DNA from: Smittium mucronatum
Lineage: Eukaryota; Kickxellomycota; Harpellomycetes; Harpellales; Legeriomycetaceae
Assembly (NCBI GenBank): GCA_001953115.1
Contig: LSSL01000886.1
Coordinates: forward strand, 17,355-48,228
DNA: 30,874 bases
Direction of reading: 5' to 3'
In this document: piece after piece, positions 20,617 to 30,531 of the stretch
Layout of the letters: each line of letters starts with the position of its first letter
Numbering within the stretch: position 1 is the first letter of the stretch
Position numbers and translations under genes: made by a program
The notes under the pieces: generated by a model
The model's input: the letters and a program-made list of their open reading frames with translations, nothing else
Databases searched by the model: none
Told to the model about the DNA's origin: nothing

Positions 20617-23268
20617 TCAGAACCACACGTCCTCTTGATAGCGACCAGATTTCTTCAAATCTTCAATAAGATTTGTAGGAGAGAGCCCCTGGCCACAATG
20701 TCTCTTGGTGATATCTAGTAAAGCTTTGTTCACATCAACTGTCATGCTCTTGGCATCGCCACAAATGTAAAAGTTTCCACCCATTTCAAAAATCAACTTG
20801 TAAACAAACTCTTCATTTTCATAAATCCTGTCCTGTACATATACCTTTTTAGATGGATCATCTCTTGAGAATGCAGTGAACATTTTAGAATCGGGATTTG
20901 AAGCTGATAAAATACCAAAAGATTCAATAAGCCTTTCCTTATAAATAAAATCACGATTTTCATGTCGATTTCCGAAAAACAAAACAGTTGGACCGACGTT
21001 GGAAATACCTGAATTTACCATCTGAACTCTTTCTCGTATAAAACCCATGAGAGGCGAGAGACCTGTACCAGGGCCAACCATAACAACAGGAACTGAGGGA
21101 TCATTAGGCAATTTGAAACTGGACTTAATTACGTATATGGGAATCCTCAGATCGGTATTTTTGGAGTAGCTGGAGCTCATCATTTTATCGTGGATAGCAT
21201 ATTTGGGCAAGAACGGCGTTTTATTTGAGCTGGGGTCAACACCCTGCTTATTACGCATAACGATATCGGTGGTGGCATTCAGAAAGTTTGAGCATACACC
21301 GTATCTATCCAAGCCATTAACATTTTTGTACTTTAAAACCACGACGGTCGCTGATAAAGTTTTTGGTGATTCCAAACTTGAAGAAGATATAGAATACCGC
21401 CTCGGAGACATGCGTTGGAGCATGCTAAGAAGAACATCCATCTTAAGAACGAATCTTTGCTCATTAGAAACGTTGGATTCAGATTCGGCTGAGATAAGCA
21501 AATTAAGGAGTTCCCCAGGAGAGGTTACGGGCTTTGAGACAAGATTATTATAAGCATCCTTATCATTGATTAAATTGTTTAAAAAATCTTTTCCAGGTTG
21601 AGATATAACGTTTGGTAGAAGAACATTCTTAAGGATGTCTTGGGAGATAGGGGAGGTGACATCCATGTAGTGTCTAAGAATATTTCCATATGTTGAATAA
21701 CTGTAAGGGAAAGAGCTGGAATTTGTGGAATCTGGATTGGGAACAGCTTTGATTACTTGATTCTCATCTACACCAAGAATATCAAGGAGGGACTGAACAT
21801 GAAGGTCAAAGTTGATGGGAAACACGGCAAGGTGGTCACCAGTAGTATAGGATATAGAACTGTCGTTTATATCAAACTCGACATGAATAATTTGCCTTTC
21901 GTTGTCTGGATGACATAGTTGTCTAGCATCAGTTACCTTGGAACTCCAAGGATTCTTGTTGTCAACTTTAATTTCAGAAGGTGGAAGTTTTTCTTCATTT
22001 TCGATTGTGGAAAATCTAAATCTATTAAATTTTTCTCTGTCGAATTCTGTAGAGTTTTTATCAATTTCAGTAATAATCCAGTCGGAGACGTATGACACGC
22101 TAGAATCGGATGAAGTGCTTGATCCGATATGTTCAGCTATGAAAGGTGAGACTGAATCTTTCCATTTGACAAAATCATCATCAATATCATCATCATCATC
22201 CCCAAGGCCAAGAGGACCAACAAGAGTAGCGCCTAAAGATACCAGCCTACTGGAAACTCGCTTGATGTGGGAGTTGAAATGCTCATAGGTAGTATTTCCA
22301 AGACCAAAAGCAGAGAAAGTCAAGTTTTTTAGAGGCAATTCTTTATCGAAAGAAAAGTCATGCCCAAGTTCATCATCGGAGGGAACTTGAAAATCAGGAG
22401 GTTGTAATGTAGAAAAATCAACTTCAAGATGGTCATCGGAAGAAATCAATTTTTTATACCAGGTGGACATGTTATCTGTAGCCTCACCTTCTCCGGTCGT
22501 TGATAACATTAAAATAAGAATGTTGTTAGGGCTTATTCTGGACAAAGATTCAACATCAAAATCTTCGGGATCAATGACAAGTGGTTGAGCACCAAAGTCA
22601 GTTTGTAAAGATCTAGAGAAGCGCTTTGAAAGATCTTCGGCAGTTCCGGTTTGAGAGCCATAAACAATGACAACATTTTTATTATTGGACTTCATGAAAT
22701 CTGGGATGCTCCTCTCAACATTAGGCTTAGAAGATTCAGAAGGTGAAGGATGACTGACGGTTGGCTTTTTAGAAGAGTTTTCAGGAGGATTGATTTCATT
22801 AATTCTTGGAGAAAGAATAAACTTCCTAAAGATGAAAGTTGAGGCACCAATCAACATAGTCGTGATTAAGATTAAGTCCTTTTTATCCATGTTTATTATG
22901 GAGGAATATAATGATTCGGATTTCATGTTGATTTTAGTTAATTTCGGTTTAGGAGACTTTAACTTTTCAGAGGGGTGGGAAAATAGTGCGAATAGCAAAT
23001 TCGTGAAGAAGCCTAAGAGAATAGCACCTATTGCAAAGATAAAAAGTGGAAACGATTTTTCGCCTTGGTTAAAGCTTCTGAAATTGGAAGCAAGGCTGGA
23101 GAATGTATTCAAAAGTAGATTAAATAAGGGTGAACGAGAAGTAGATATGATAGAATCTTCGGCTTCGGAGACAGGTTCAAAACTCCCAAAGCGATAAATA
23201 TCAGAATCAATATCGGGAATTGGGCTGTCTTGAGGTGACAATTGAAGATCTGCAGACTGAGAAGGCAT
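20617..23268 (-). CDS. NADPH-cytochrome P450 reductase (883 aa, membrane-anchored diflavin reductase)
   Basis: Passes electrons from NADPH through FAD and FMN to microsomal P450s and other haem acceptors; expected on the cytosolic face of the ER. Seen, counting from ATG at 23268: acidic, Ser-rich N-terminus 1-70; hydrophobic segments 73-96 and 131-152; Pro/Ser linker 153-195; FMN domain with GSQTGTAED (204-212), TTGEGEATDN (257-266) and FGLGNTTYEHF (321-331); FAD domain with SPRRYSI (621-627) and GVCSNFL (657-663); NADPH domain with GPGTGLSPLMGF (732-743), FSR (800-802), KVYVQ (808-812), YICGDAKSM (834-842) and C-terminal EDVWF. The residues aligning with rat Ser457, Cys630, Asp675 and Trp677 are Ser626, Cys836, Asp880 and Trp882. 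The frame has no intron and ends in TGA. The frame stays open 14 codons further upstream only from a TTG, so I take the first ATG (A at -3). Odd: about 200 residues precede the FMN core against roughly 60-70 usually, with two membrane segments. NOS and sulfite reductase flavoproteins are excluded by the membrane anchor and DVW end. Confidence 0.96.
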   Translation of the reverse strand: MPSQSADLQLSPQDSPIPDIDSDIYRFGSFEPVSEAEDSIISTSRSPLFNLLLNTFSSLASNFRSFNQGEKSFPLFIFAIGAILLGFFTNLLFALFSHPSEKLKSPKPKLTKINMKSESLYSSIINMDKKDLILITTMLIGASTFIFRKFILSPRINEINPPENSSKKPTVSHPSPSESSKPNVERSIPDFMKSNNKNVVIVYGSQTGTAEDLSKRFSRSLQTDFGAQPLVIDPEDFDVESLSRISPNNILILMLSTTGEGEATDNMSTWYKKLISSDDHLEVDFSTLQPPDFQVPSDDELGHDFSFDKELPLKNLTFSAFGLGNTTYEHFNSHIKRVSSRLVSLGATLVGPLGLGDDDDDIDDDFVKWKDSVSPFIAEHIGSSTSSDSSVSYVSDWIITEIDKNSTEFDREKFNRFRFSTIENEEKLPPSEIKVDNKNPWSSKVTDARQLCHPDNERQIIHVEFDINDSSISYTTGDHLAVFPINFDLHVQSLLDILGVDENQVIKAVPNPDSTNSSSFPYSYSTYGNILRHYMDVTSPISQDILKNVLLPNVISQPGKDFLNNLINDKDAYNNLVSKPVTSPGELLNLLISAESESNVSNEQRFVLKMDVLLSMLQRMSPRRYSISSSSLESPKTLSATVVVLKYKNVNGLDRYGVCSNFLNATTDIVMRNKQGVDPSSNKTPFLPKYAIHDKMMSSSYSKNTDLRIPIYVIKSSFKLPNDPSVPVVMVGPGTGLSPLMGFIRERVQMVNSGISNVGPTVLFFGNRHENRDFIYKERLIESFGILSASNPDSKMFTAFSRDDPSKKVYVQDRIYENEEFVYKLIFEMGGNFYICGDAKSMTVDVNKALLDITKRHCGQGLSPTNLIEDLKKSGRYQEDVWF
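22888..22890 (-). promoter_or_regulatory. candidate internal start codon of the CPR gene (Met127)
   Basis: This in-frame ATG sits four codons before the second hydrophobic segment and is followed by MDKKDLILITTML. Its context is AAC-ATG-G (A at -3, G at +4), better than the first ATG, which has A at -3 but C at +4. Starting here would give a 757-residue protein with one N-terminal anchor, which is the usual CPR plan. I keep the longer form as primary because the frame is open and coding-like from the first ATG. Whether both are used cannot be told from sequence. Confidence 0.35.
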
Positions 23269-24280
23269 TGTCCTAAATTTAGTATTGGGAAATATTATAT
23301 ATATATGCAAAAATCAATATTTGGTTGAAAATATGAATATTAAGATTGCTCATGTGAAAAAAATCTAATCAGATTAAGAAAATTAAACAATTCGGCAAAT
23401 TTGATACACAACCTTTTGGTTCAAACGTGGTGATTACTTGTTTTGAGGAAGAATACAATTGGCAAAATAATTAAGCTTTCGTTCACACTTAATGTAGGCC
23501 TTATTTATGACACAGCATCATCGTGCACTTTTCCCTAGCCCCAGCGGCCATTACTCATCCTTCCTCCTCTTGATCGCAATCGGAATATCCTAACCATAAA
23601 CATCCGAGCACAAATTATATAATTTCATAGTCATACCTCAATTGAGAAAATTAGGGTGTGTTCTATTGGCCAAAAAACAATTAATAGCTGCATTCAATTG
23701 ATTTTCACAAAGTGTTTTCGGCCATCAGGCGATAAATGGTTGGCTATAATTATATATGCTTATTGGTAATGCGAGTATTGATTATTGTTATCATCAAAAA
23801 AACTTCTTGTTAGAGCAAAGTGTTTATTGGAGGCAGTTATTTTCCACTTTCCGTTAATAAGTCATATAAGGGCGATTCTATGGCATAATAGAAATCCTTA
23901 TTTGATAGATCTTATAGCTTAATTTTATTAAAAGCCACAATTGGCCAAATAGATGTGTATAATTTTTAAAACTTATAAACTTTCTAGCTTTAGGTTCCTC
24001 ACAATTTTTGTTTGCTACAGCTAGAGCTATAAACGAATAAAAAACATTATTACAGATCAAAGAATTTATTAGTAAGGAAATAAAAAACTTTTATAAGTCA
24101 AACATACAGTGTCTAAGAGTCTCCCATATTGTAGCCAAGAATACAGAACTTTAATGTATTTCAGATCAACTATTCAATACAAATCTTCAATTACCGAATT
24201 CTGCGTAAAAAAATAAAATAACCAGAACCTGGTTTATGATGCGCAGTAGGTTGTGTGATATTTCAAGGAAATCTATTGGC
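23269..24280 (-). promoter_or_regulatory. 5' flank / probable promoter of the CPR gene with a CCAAT cluster
   Basis: Read on the gene's strand, CCAAT occurs six times, at 23458-23462, 23665-23669, 23762-23766, 23826-23830, 23940-23944 and 24275-24279, and I saw none in the opposite orientation over the same span. A TATATATA-type run lies at about 23296-23307, only 28-40 bases from the ATG, so it is more likely A+T background than a TATA box. Bases 23490-23600 are locally richer in G+C, with a pyrimidine-rich stretch on the plus strand. The CCAAT box is bound by the Hap/NF-Y complex in fungi; binding here is inference. No gene is seen within this stretch. Confidence 0.4.
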
Positions 24281-27200
24281 TAACGTCAATTATATACAGC
24301 CTTTCATTTCTTGTCACTTTTTATTCGGAAAAAATGTTCAAATTATCTATATGATTAGGTTATTTATATTTTCGGGTATATAGCAAATATTGATACAAAC
24401 CAGAAATATCTCAAGTTTATTTCTTTTATTTACACATATTTGGGCACATGATTATTGAATTGCCAAATGTTGGAGGCTTTTTCGAATTCCAATCAGCATA
24501 TAGGGCTGGTTTTTTTATTTATCGTCTTCATACATTTAATTATGACTTTTTATCCATGGAGCATTATTAACCATTTTAATAGGTTTTATTTCTCAAAAAT
24601 ATGTTCAATTTTATTTTCAATAAATAAACAAGATTATCATATTACAAGTCTGGAAACTAAAAAATCGCTTTTATTTATATGGTTTCCGCATAAAATGGCT
24701 AATTAGATCAAATGGTTCCCGAAAAATATAAATGGTACCGAAACGGTAACTTAACATAACCATTTTTAGAGAGCTGCATTTTCAGTGTTTTATTTTATTG
24801 ATAAATTAATGAAAAGCATCCTTTTTTAAAAACCCCAGAATTTAATTAACTTTATTGGGAAAAGAAAAATGCTCATTTACCTTTTCTAGGCCCGAGATGT
24901 ATTGAGTTCCCATTTGTGAATCTAGAAATTTTTACTCAATAAAAATAGAGATAGCCCAATTATAAAAGCTTGTTTTTACAAAAGATATGTATATAGCAAA
25001 AAATAAGTTTGTTTTTCTACTCCAGCCCTGAAATGGTTAAATTACATTGCAGTAGTGTTCTAAAAAATTAAGCGGTGTTTAGCAGAATCAGCTATTTCCA
25101 GACCTAACCCTTGTTTATCCGTATTTGTGTATATTGCCAAATTATAATAAACATTATTATTTATCCAATTGTGTATAGGTTTATAAACCTATTGGTAACA
25201 TTGAACCAAAAGTGAAAATCATTTTTGTACCATAGGCCCAAAAAGGTTAATTAAGGCTGAATAGATCTCAAACGATATTGACAGCAATTATTAAGATTAA
25301 TTTTATGTCATTCTCCCAAAAAATATCCATATCAGGATACAGTAATCAGGGTTTATATTATTCTTCCAACAAAAATTGGTATGAGCTAATTTATTAATTG
25401 TTCAATCCCATTGTGGTGTAAAAATAAATATTGCAATCGGCACACCTCTTTGTTTAGCTAATTATAAATCGATCAAGGCAACTACGGAGATAAGCTAGGT
25501 TGGGTCTAAAAAAAGCTGATTGGTAGAATCTTTTTATAAACCAACACTTATACATTAAACTTACATAATCTCCTGATTCGGAAACGAGCCAAAATAAAAT
25601 ATATAAAATTATTGAATAATCGGCAATTTAAATAAACAATCATTGTTATTGCTCTTATCAAAATATGGAAGATTAATCATTCCTTTCAGGGACGACAATT
25701 TTAAAGCTCTTTTTAACACCCGTTAAATAAACAGTTTTATGTTTAAATTCATAGTTTATATTGAGTTTATTTTTTATCCATCTAATGGAAAACTATAAGC
25801 CGTGCAAATTGCTAATTTATTTTCGGGTCCGAAATGAGACAAAGTGCAAAAAAAGGTCCAATTTTGAAGCTAAAACTATAAATTTTCGATCTTTCCCTTC
25901 AATTTTTCTATTAAGGATAAATCACCCTTATCATAAACCATATATTTTTCGTGTAACCATCAAAAACATAGGATAGAGAATGGATGCATTATATCATATG
26001 AAAAATAAATATCAACATTGTTACTATACTATTTTCGGAATCTGTATTCCGGATTTTTTCGATGCATCGAAATATCATAATTTTCACTTCAAAAAAAACA
26101 CAATACTATAATATTCCCATCCTATTACTTTAAAACAAAATATTTAATAAAATTACATAATGCTGATAAGACTTCTCATTACTTTGGTCAAATATATCAC
26201 TATATACCCTGCATCCAACCGTTACAAGCCGAAAATAAAATTAGTTAGCCTAGATAAATGTAAGATTTATTTCCAATTCTTTAAGAATGCAAAACTCATT
26301 TAATAAAATTAGTTCAATTGTGAATTTCAGTCCTTATCAATTTATATGATTCCAATAATACTCTGTAATTCTCATAAGTATCTTAGTTGTTTCAAAACAA
26401 GGTTTGGATTTAGAAATACATGTTTACTTGTGATTAAATGTGCCCCATTAATCTCTTTTTTTTTCGAACCCGAAACCCGAAGGATAAAAAAAAAAATCTC
26501 AATGTTCAAATCACTCAAAAGATATTTTTATTTATTTTTTTCTAGGCTCCATTTGAAGATAAAAAAATTTTAAAAAAATTAGTAATGGAGAGTTTTATAT
26601 AAACCAAACGAACATCTGGAATTTTTTATATCTTGTTTGATAACATGGCAGACTTTTGAATTTGAAGAATGAGAGAATCTAGGAATTTGAAATTATATCT
26701 AGAATGTAGATACCTACTTCAGTTATATGTTACAAATCAACCATAGTGAAATATGAATGTTCTTGATTATTATCGATCGTTACTTTAACATTTAAATATT
26801 ATTTTTATAAATTGTTATAAAAGTCGGTTTTTTTTTCTTGCAAGGAGTGTTATCACGATTATCCTAATAAGTTTAATTAAAATGCAATGTATATAAAAAA
26901 CTATTTTATCTGGGCACCAGTATTAAATTTTAATTTTCGGGGAATTTTATACATTTAATAATCTTTACGAGAGAGGTTTTTAGGGTGCTATAATGGCACT
27001 AAAAAAACCCCCCACATTGAAAATAATTTAGTCTATTAGAACCTATTCAAATCAAAGAAATAACTCGAAAAATAATAATAAAGAATAAATTTTAAAGAGT
27101 TGAATTATTTATTTTGAACGAGCTTTTATTTTACTGAAAAATCGAATTAATTTTTAATAATTCCAAAGTAAAATAAAGAAAGGATTTTATTGCATCTGAA

Positions 27201-27843
27201 TTCCGATGAATCCCATTCTGTATTTTTTTTTGGATTATGCTATGGATTTATGTCAGTAAATAACTAAACTACTTTCCAATTAAAAAAATATAAATCCAAA
27301 TGCTTCATTCAGGTTTCTACTCTGATAATGTTCTATTTATAGGATGAAAAAAAATCATAAAAAAATATGGATGAAAGTTGAGAAAATAGAAGCCAGAGTA
27401 GAGGAATTGGGTTTTTGTAAATCTAAATATTTTCCCAAAAGTTAAAATCTAGGCTGTTTACACTTTCGAAGCTATGTTCCATTATGGGCGAATTGAAATA
27501 ATCGTTAGTTTAGGGCTAGAAGTATAAATGGTATTATTTCATTATAGTTCCACACAGTAAAAAATATTTCAAAAAAATATACATCTCATTCTAAACGGTA
27601 TATCCGGTTTTTTTATTAGATACATTGGAAATTTTGTGACATACCATTCGATTTTCTCTGATAAACCTTATATGCTAGTTCAGCATCAACATACTATTGG
27701 CTTAATAGCCTATTATGTTTTTCAAAAGAGTCAAATATATTATACTTAAAAAAGAAGATATATTTAGTTTTATCATCTTATTTGATAATAATAAGCCGAA
27801 ATCTAAAAAAAAATATTAATTGATGTAAATTTTTTAGTTAAAT

Positions 27844-27877
<34 letters not shown>

Positions 27878-28059
27878 AAGTAAATTAAATATTCGGCTAG
27901 TCCTTAACATCTACAATTTCCCAAAATTCTTCGGCTAAAATAATTACTTATGTCAATTTTTTTGAATTATAAAATCTAATAAATAAGTAAATTATATCTT
28001 AATAAAAATAATGTTACAAGATCGTATAAATCTGTTTATATCATGATTCTATAAGTCTT
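24281..28059. other. A+T-rich DNA without a supported gene
   Basis: Holds a (TA)n run at 27846-27874 and several frames of 67-83 codons (for example 24467-24706 and 26346-26573, plus strand, both from ATG) that show no motif and are about the length expected by chance over a window of this size. Near 27373 a short frame MKVEKIEARVEELGF could be a coiled-coil gag start of relic 2, but it lies 0.7 kb from the first gag motif. Confidence 0.55.
27846..27874. repeat. (TA)n dinucleotide run, 29 bases
   Basis: Uninterrupted TA alternation. Shorter TA runs occur elsewhere, for example near 4164-4181 and upstream of the CPR start. Confidence 0.95.
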
Positions 28060-28068
28060 ATGTAGAGG

Positions 28069-28530
28069 GAACCATTTCCAGAACCCGATTATCCGTATGA
28101 TACAGCTAATATCACTGTTAATAGCTTAATCGTGTATTCAGAACTCACAGAGACACTCCTTCCGATCTAATAAGGCCTCTTCCTATCACTTTCGAAACGT
28201 TAATAGCCAAATATTCCCATATAATATCTCTGAAATACTAAACCAGAGAAATATACTCCCCTCCCACACCCGATGATACTACATTAAGCGTTGTGAAGAA
28301 GGTCCAAAAAGATGTTCACAAAACACAGGTAGCTCTTAAATAAGCCACAGGACCAATAAACCGATATCACCACCGTACAATTCAAGAAAAATCTAGTCAA
28401 TACACATCCTAAGACGCAGAAAATTCTTGAGAGCGCTATGAGAGCTCTGTTGGCTGAAATTTAAGCCAACGTAATTCAGTGCAAGTTAAATAGACACTTT
28501 AAGGGTATGAAACCCCCTGGTGATTAAACG
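28069..28530 (+). pseudogene. relic 2: gag-like protein fragments
   Basis: Three consecutive frames. Bases 28069-28170 read PFPEPDYPYDTANI and IVYSELTETLLPI before TAA. Bases 28240-28400 read YSPPTPDDTTLSVVKKVQKD, then HKTQVALK, stop, ATGPINRYHHRTIQEK. Bases 28390-28527 read KILESAMRALLAEI, stop, ANVIQCKLN and FKGMKPPGD. From memory this order (YPEL.EALPSI; NYxPPxLND...VKK; AQATRPIDYxVHRRIQ; TMRALLADIA..ITQ.RLDN) is that of a gag-like protein annotated widely in zygomycete genomes next to DIRS-type RT. Internal stops and two frame changes make it a pseudogene. Confidence 0.65.
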
Positions 28531-28556
28531 CATATATTTGAAACCGAGGTGAGGCG

Positions 28557-28780
28557 TCTATGGAGAAAAATGAGTTATACGCACCTATTTAAAAAATACT
28601 TTTAAAAAAAGACAGAAATTTCAGCTCCTTCGCAAGTGCTAGTAGATTATGATCCCAAAAGCTTCTTAAAACAGATAAATTTATTAACAACCAAATACCA
28701 CAATAAAATCTCCGTTGGATCCATTTTATGAAAAAAGACTGATCTTCAGCCGAATTTTCACATAAAGGGCCGTAGAAGCT
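28557..28780 (+). pseudogene. relic 2: gag C-terminal basic region
   Basis: In one frame with several stops: SMEKNELYAPI, then KKDRNFSSFASASRL, later SSAEFSHKGP. The first motif stands where the gag-like family has a PLMDQEKLxALxA motif, followed by a low-complexity basic and serine-rich tail. Identification is by position and composition. A minus-strand 67-codon frame over the same bases is a shadow. Confidence 0.35.
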
Positions 28781-28849
28781 AAAGGGGGTCATAATAAAGG
28801 CAAAAAAGGATATTTTTTGGGATATCAGTCAGCTATTTTATAATTTTAT

Positions 28850-29260
28850 GTTCTAAACTGACTGATAGTCAATATTTTAAGAAAATAGCTTCATTGGTGT
28901 TCAGAACTCCCTTAAAGAACACATTTAACCCATGAAATATTGGGTGCTTGGACTCCCTGCCCTCGGAAAACGCTCTTCATATTGTGTGCTGTCGTCTCGC
29001 ACTAATAGATATAAACGGGAGCTGATATGAAAATCCAGAAGGGCTCTAAAAAACTTATTAGAATAATGAATACCCAAGATAGCAATCAAAGCAACTGTCC
29101 AAGATTTTCAAAATTTTACTTCTAGCTTTTCACTATGTCCTAAAACACTGATAGTCTCATAACTATCCTATATAATTGAAAACTAAATATCTATAAGAAG
29201 TAAGAGGGTATTATTTTGCAAAATCTGACTTCAATTCACCTCATTGTCTGAAAAAAAAAT
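28850..29260 (+). pseudogene. relic 2: pol region before the RT core, heavily decayed
   Basis: The only readable motif is near 29090-29170: SNQSNCPRFSKFYF, stop, LFTMS, which matches the GFYSxLFTVPKK block that opens the RT domain. The preceding part (28850-29080) is coding-like in composition but I could not align it convincingly. Confidence 0.35.
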
Positions 29261-29266
29261 AACTAA

Positions 29267-29440
29267 CCCACTTGCTTGGATCTATATGAAGATCTAACGC
29301 ATATTATAATCTACAGAAAATGTATAATATATCTATTATTTCGTTTTTACGACAGGGGTTTTTATTTCCGCTCAGTTCTATTTGACCTATCTCTAATTCA
29401 TTTGGTTTTCACAACGACCCTCTACTCATTTTTATAATTT
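29267..29440 (+). pseudogene. relic 2: reverse transcriptase palm, open for about 57 codons
   Basis: One uninterrupted frame from 29267: PTCLDLYEDLTHIIIYRK, then FYDRGFYFRSVLFDLSLIHL and VFTTTLYSFL. This carries the first catalytic-aspartate block (here CLDLYEDL for SVDLKDAF) and the LPFGLSLSPxVFTK block (here VLFDLSLIHLVFTT, 29375-29413). Pro and Gly of LPFG are changed. It matches relic 1 at RRKDYI...HIIVYKK and FLSFGLLLSHLIL. A TAA precedes it in frame at 29264 and another ends it near 29438. Confidence 0.8.
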
Positions 29441-29525
29441 TTTTTTTTAAAAAAAGGGAATTTATTTATAATATTTAAATGCTAGAAAAAACTAAAGTAA
29501 AAATACAATAAACTTTTATATAATA

Positions 29526-29791
29526 ATGCGTATAGAAAATTTTGATCATATAGGCGGATATGAACGATCTACTTATCATGGGAAAATCCATGGAATGGGA
29601 ATGAGCATCACATTCAATATTTACTCCATGATGTGGGGGTTTGTATTAAAGATAAAAGAAAAGAAAGCTTCTACTACCACACTTCAGTGCATCATATGTC
29701 TTTAGATGATCTTAGAAAGCAGTTAAATGTTGCTGAATTTTCCTTAGAACAAATTCCAGGGGTTTTTCAAAAGAGAAAGGCAAAACTCTGA
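29526..29791 (+). pseudogene. relic 2: RT YxDD box and following palm/thumb
   Basis: At 29554-29604 the frame reads ADMNDLLIMGKSMEWE then TGA; MND is at the site of the YMDD catalytic box, a GAC to AAC change explaining one Asp loss. After a frame change, 29606-29791 is 61 sense codons then TGA: HHIQYLLHDVGVCIKDKRKE matches the HxxyvLxxLxxLGFxIKxxKS block, then MSLDDLRKQLNVAEF. The ATGCGTATA at 29526 corresponds to the GxRI that normally precedes YxDD. Confidence 0.75.
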
Positions 29792-29989
29792 ATCATAATT
29801 GATTATATTAGGGTGTTTTTCCAAGTTCCGAAACCCAAAAACGTATCTTAGTCAGCACTAAAGTAATATAAGTTGCCAGCAATCCACAAGAAATCTTCCA
29901 CCGAGGAGATAATGTTCTGGTAAAATGATCTGGATTCATTGGATGGCCTCTAGCTCTTGATTGTGAATATATAGTTTAAAATTTTCACA

Positions 29990-30229
29990 AATTCCAGTGA
30001 CATAGCATGGAGATGCTTTAGTATGTATTTAGGCATATTCGGAATCTTTTTAAGACTCAGAGGCGAATATTCCAATCAAAGAATATTTTTTTTGATAATA
30101 CCCTATACTATTATACTCAATATCAAGGTAGGAAGGTCTGCGACAGCTTACTCTCGCAAAAAAAACATCACTAGCGTTCGAAATAAAGTTCAGTGTATTA
30201 AAATCCCTATAACCAGCAATAGTTTCTAG
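29990..30229 (+). pseudogene. relic 2: RNase H fragments
   Basis: From 29990 one frame reads NSSDIAWRCFSMYLG, matching the DASDxxWGxxxxxxxxxG block with Asp coded at 29999-30001. A different frame at 30060-30092 reads EANIPIKEYFF, matching the E(E/A)..HINVKEL block that follows the W of SGxW. The frame change lies between them. The 68-codon frame from 30023 runs partly through this domain and is not a separate gene. Confidence 0.55.
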
Positions 30230-30349
30230 GATATTTTTTCGAATTGCATATTAATCAATGCTAGCTACAAGGTGGAATTTTTTTCATAGTCACTAAACCC
30301 AGAAGAATGTCCTAAAAAGTTACCCGATCAAGCATGAGTTTATATATCT

Positions 30350-30463
30350 CTGGAGGCATTCTAAAGTCTGAATTCTATTAATGAACCAAAATAAGAGTAT
30401 TTTTTTGCATTGTAAATGAAAAATGACGCAAGGAAATATTTCCTTTAGTTTCCAAGCAAAAAT
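30350..30463 (+). pseudogene. relic 2: GPHxxDxF / YxSWF block
   Basis: In one frame with three stops: LEAF, stop, SLNSINEPK, stop, EYFFAL, stop, MKNDARKYFL, stop-equivalent, FPSKN. It aligns position by position with the intact stretch of relic 1 (NTFNLLNSLQGPHYLDIFSS... VYLSWFHNKK), sharing F, LNS, P, F, Y and F; the Trp of SWF is a TAG here. This internal match does not depend on memory of the family. Confidence 0.65.
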
Positions 30464-30531
30464 CGCTTTTTTGGAACTTTTTGGTTTTAAAATAATTAGG
30501 TTTGAAAAGTCCCTACACACATTTACCTTGA

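Noticed and set aside
21203..23197. Plus-strand frames of 116-135 codons at 21203-21553, 21938-22288 and 22790-23197
   Set aside because: All are antisense to the well-conserved CPR coding sequence and have no motif of their own.
23269..23310. Extension of the CPR frame by 14 codons upstream of the ATG
   Set aside because: It opens at TTG, lies in a TATATATA-rich run and adds only a hydrophobic/A+T-type sequence; the ATG at 23268 is the first usable start.
24467..24706. Plus-strand frame of 79 codons from ATG with one hydrophobic stretch, divergent from the CPR gene
   Set aside because: No family similarity that I can see; the hydrophobic stretch follows from T-rich codons. The CCAAT boxes face the CPR gene, not this frame.
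26346..26573. Plus-strand ATG frame of 75 codons
   Set aside because: Phe/Lys/Ile/Leu-rich with no motif; compatible with chance.
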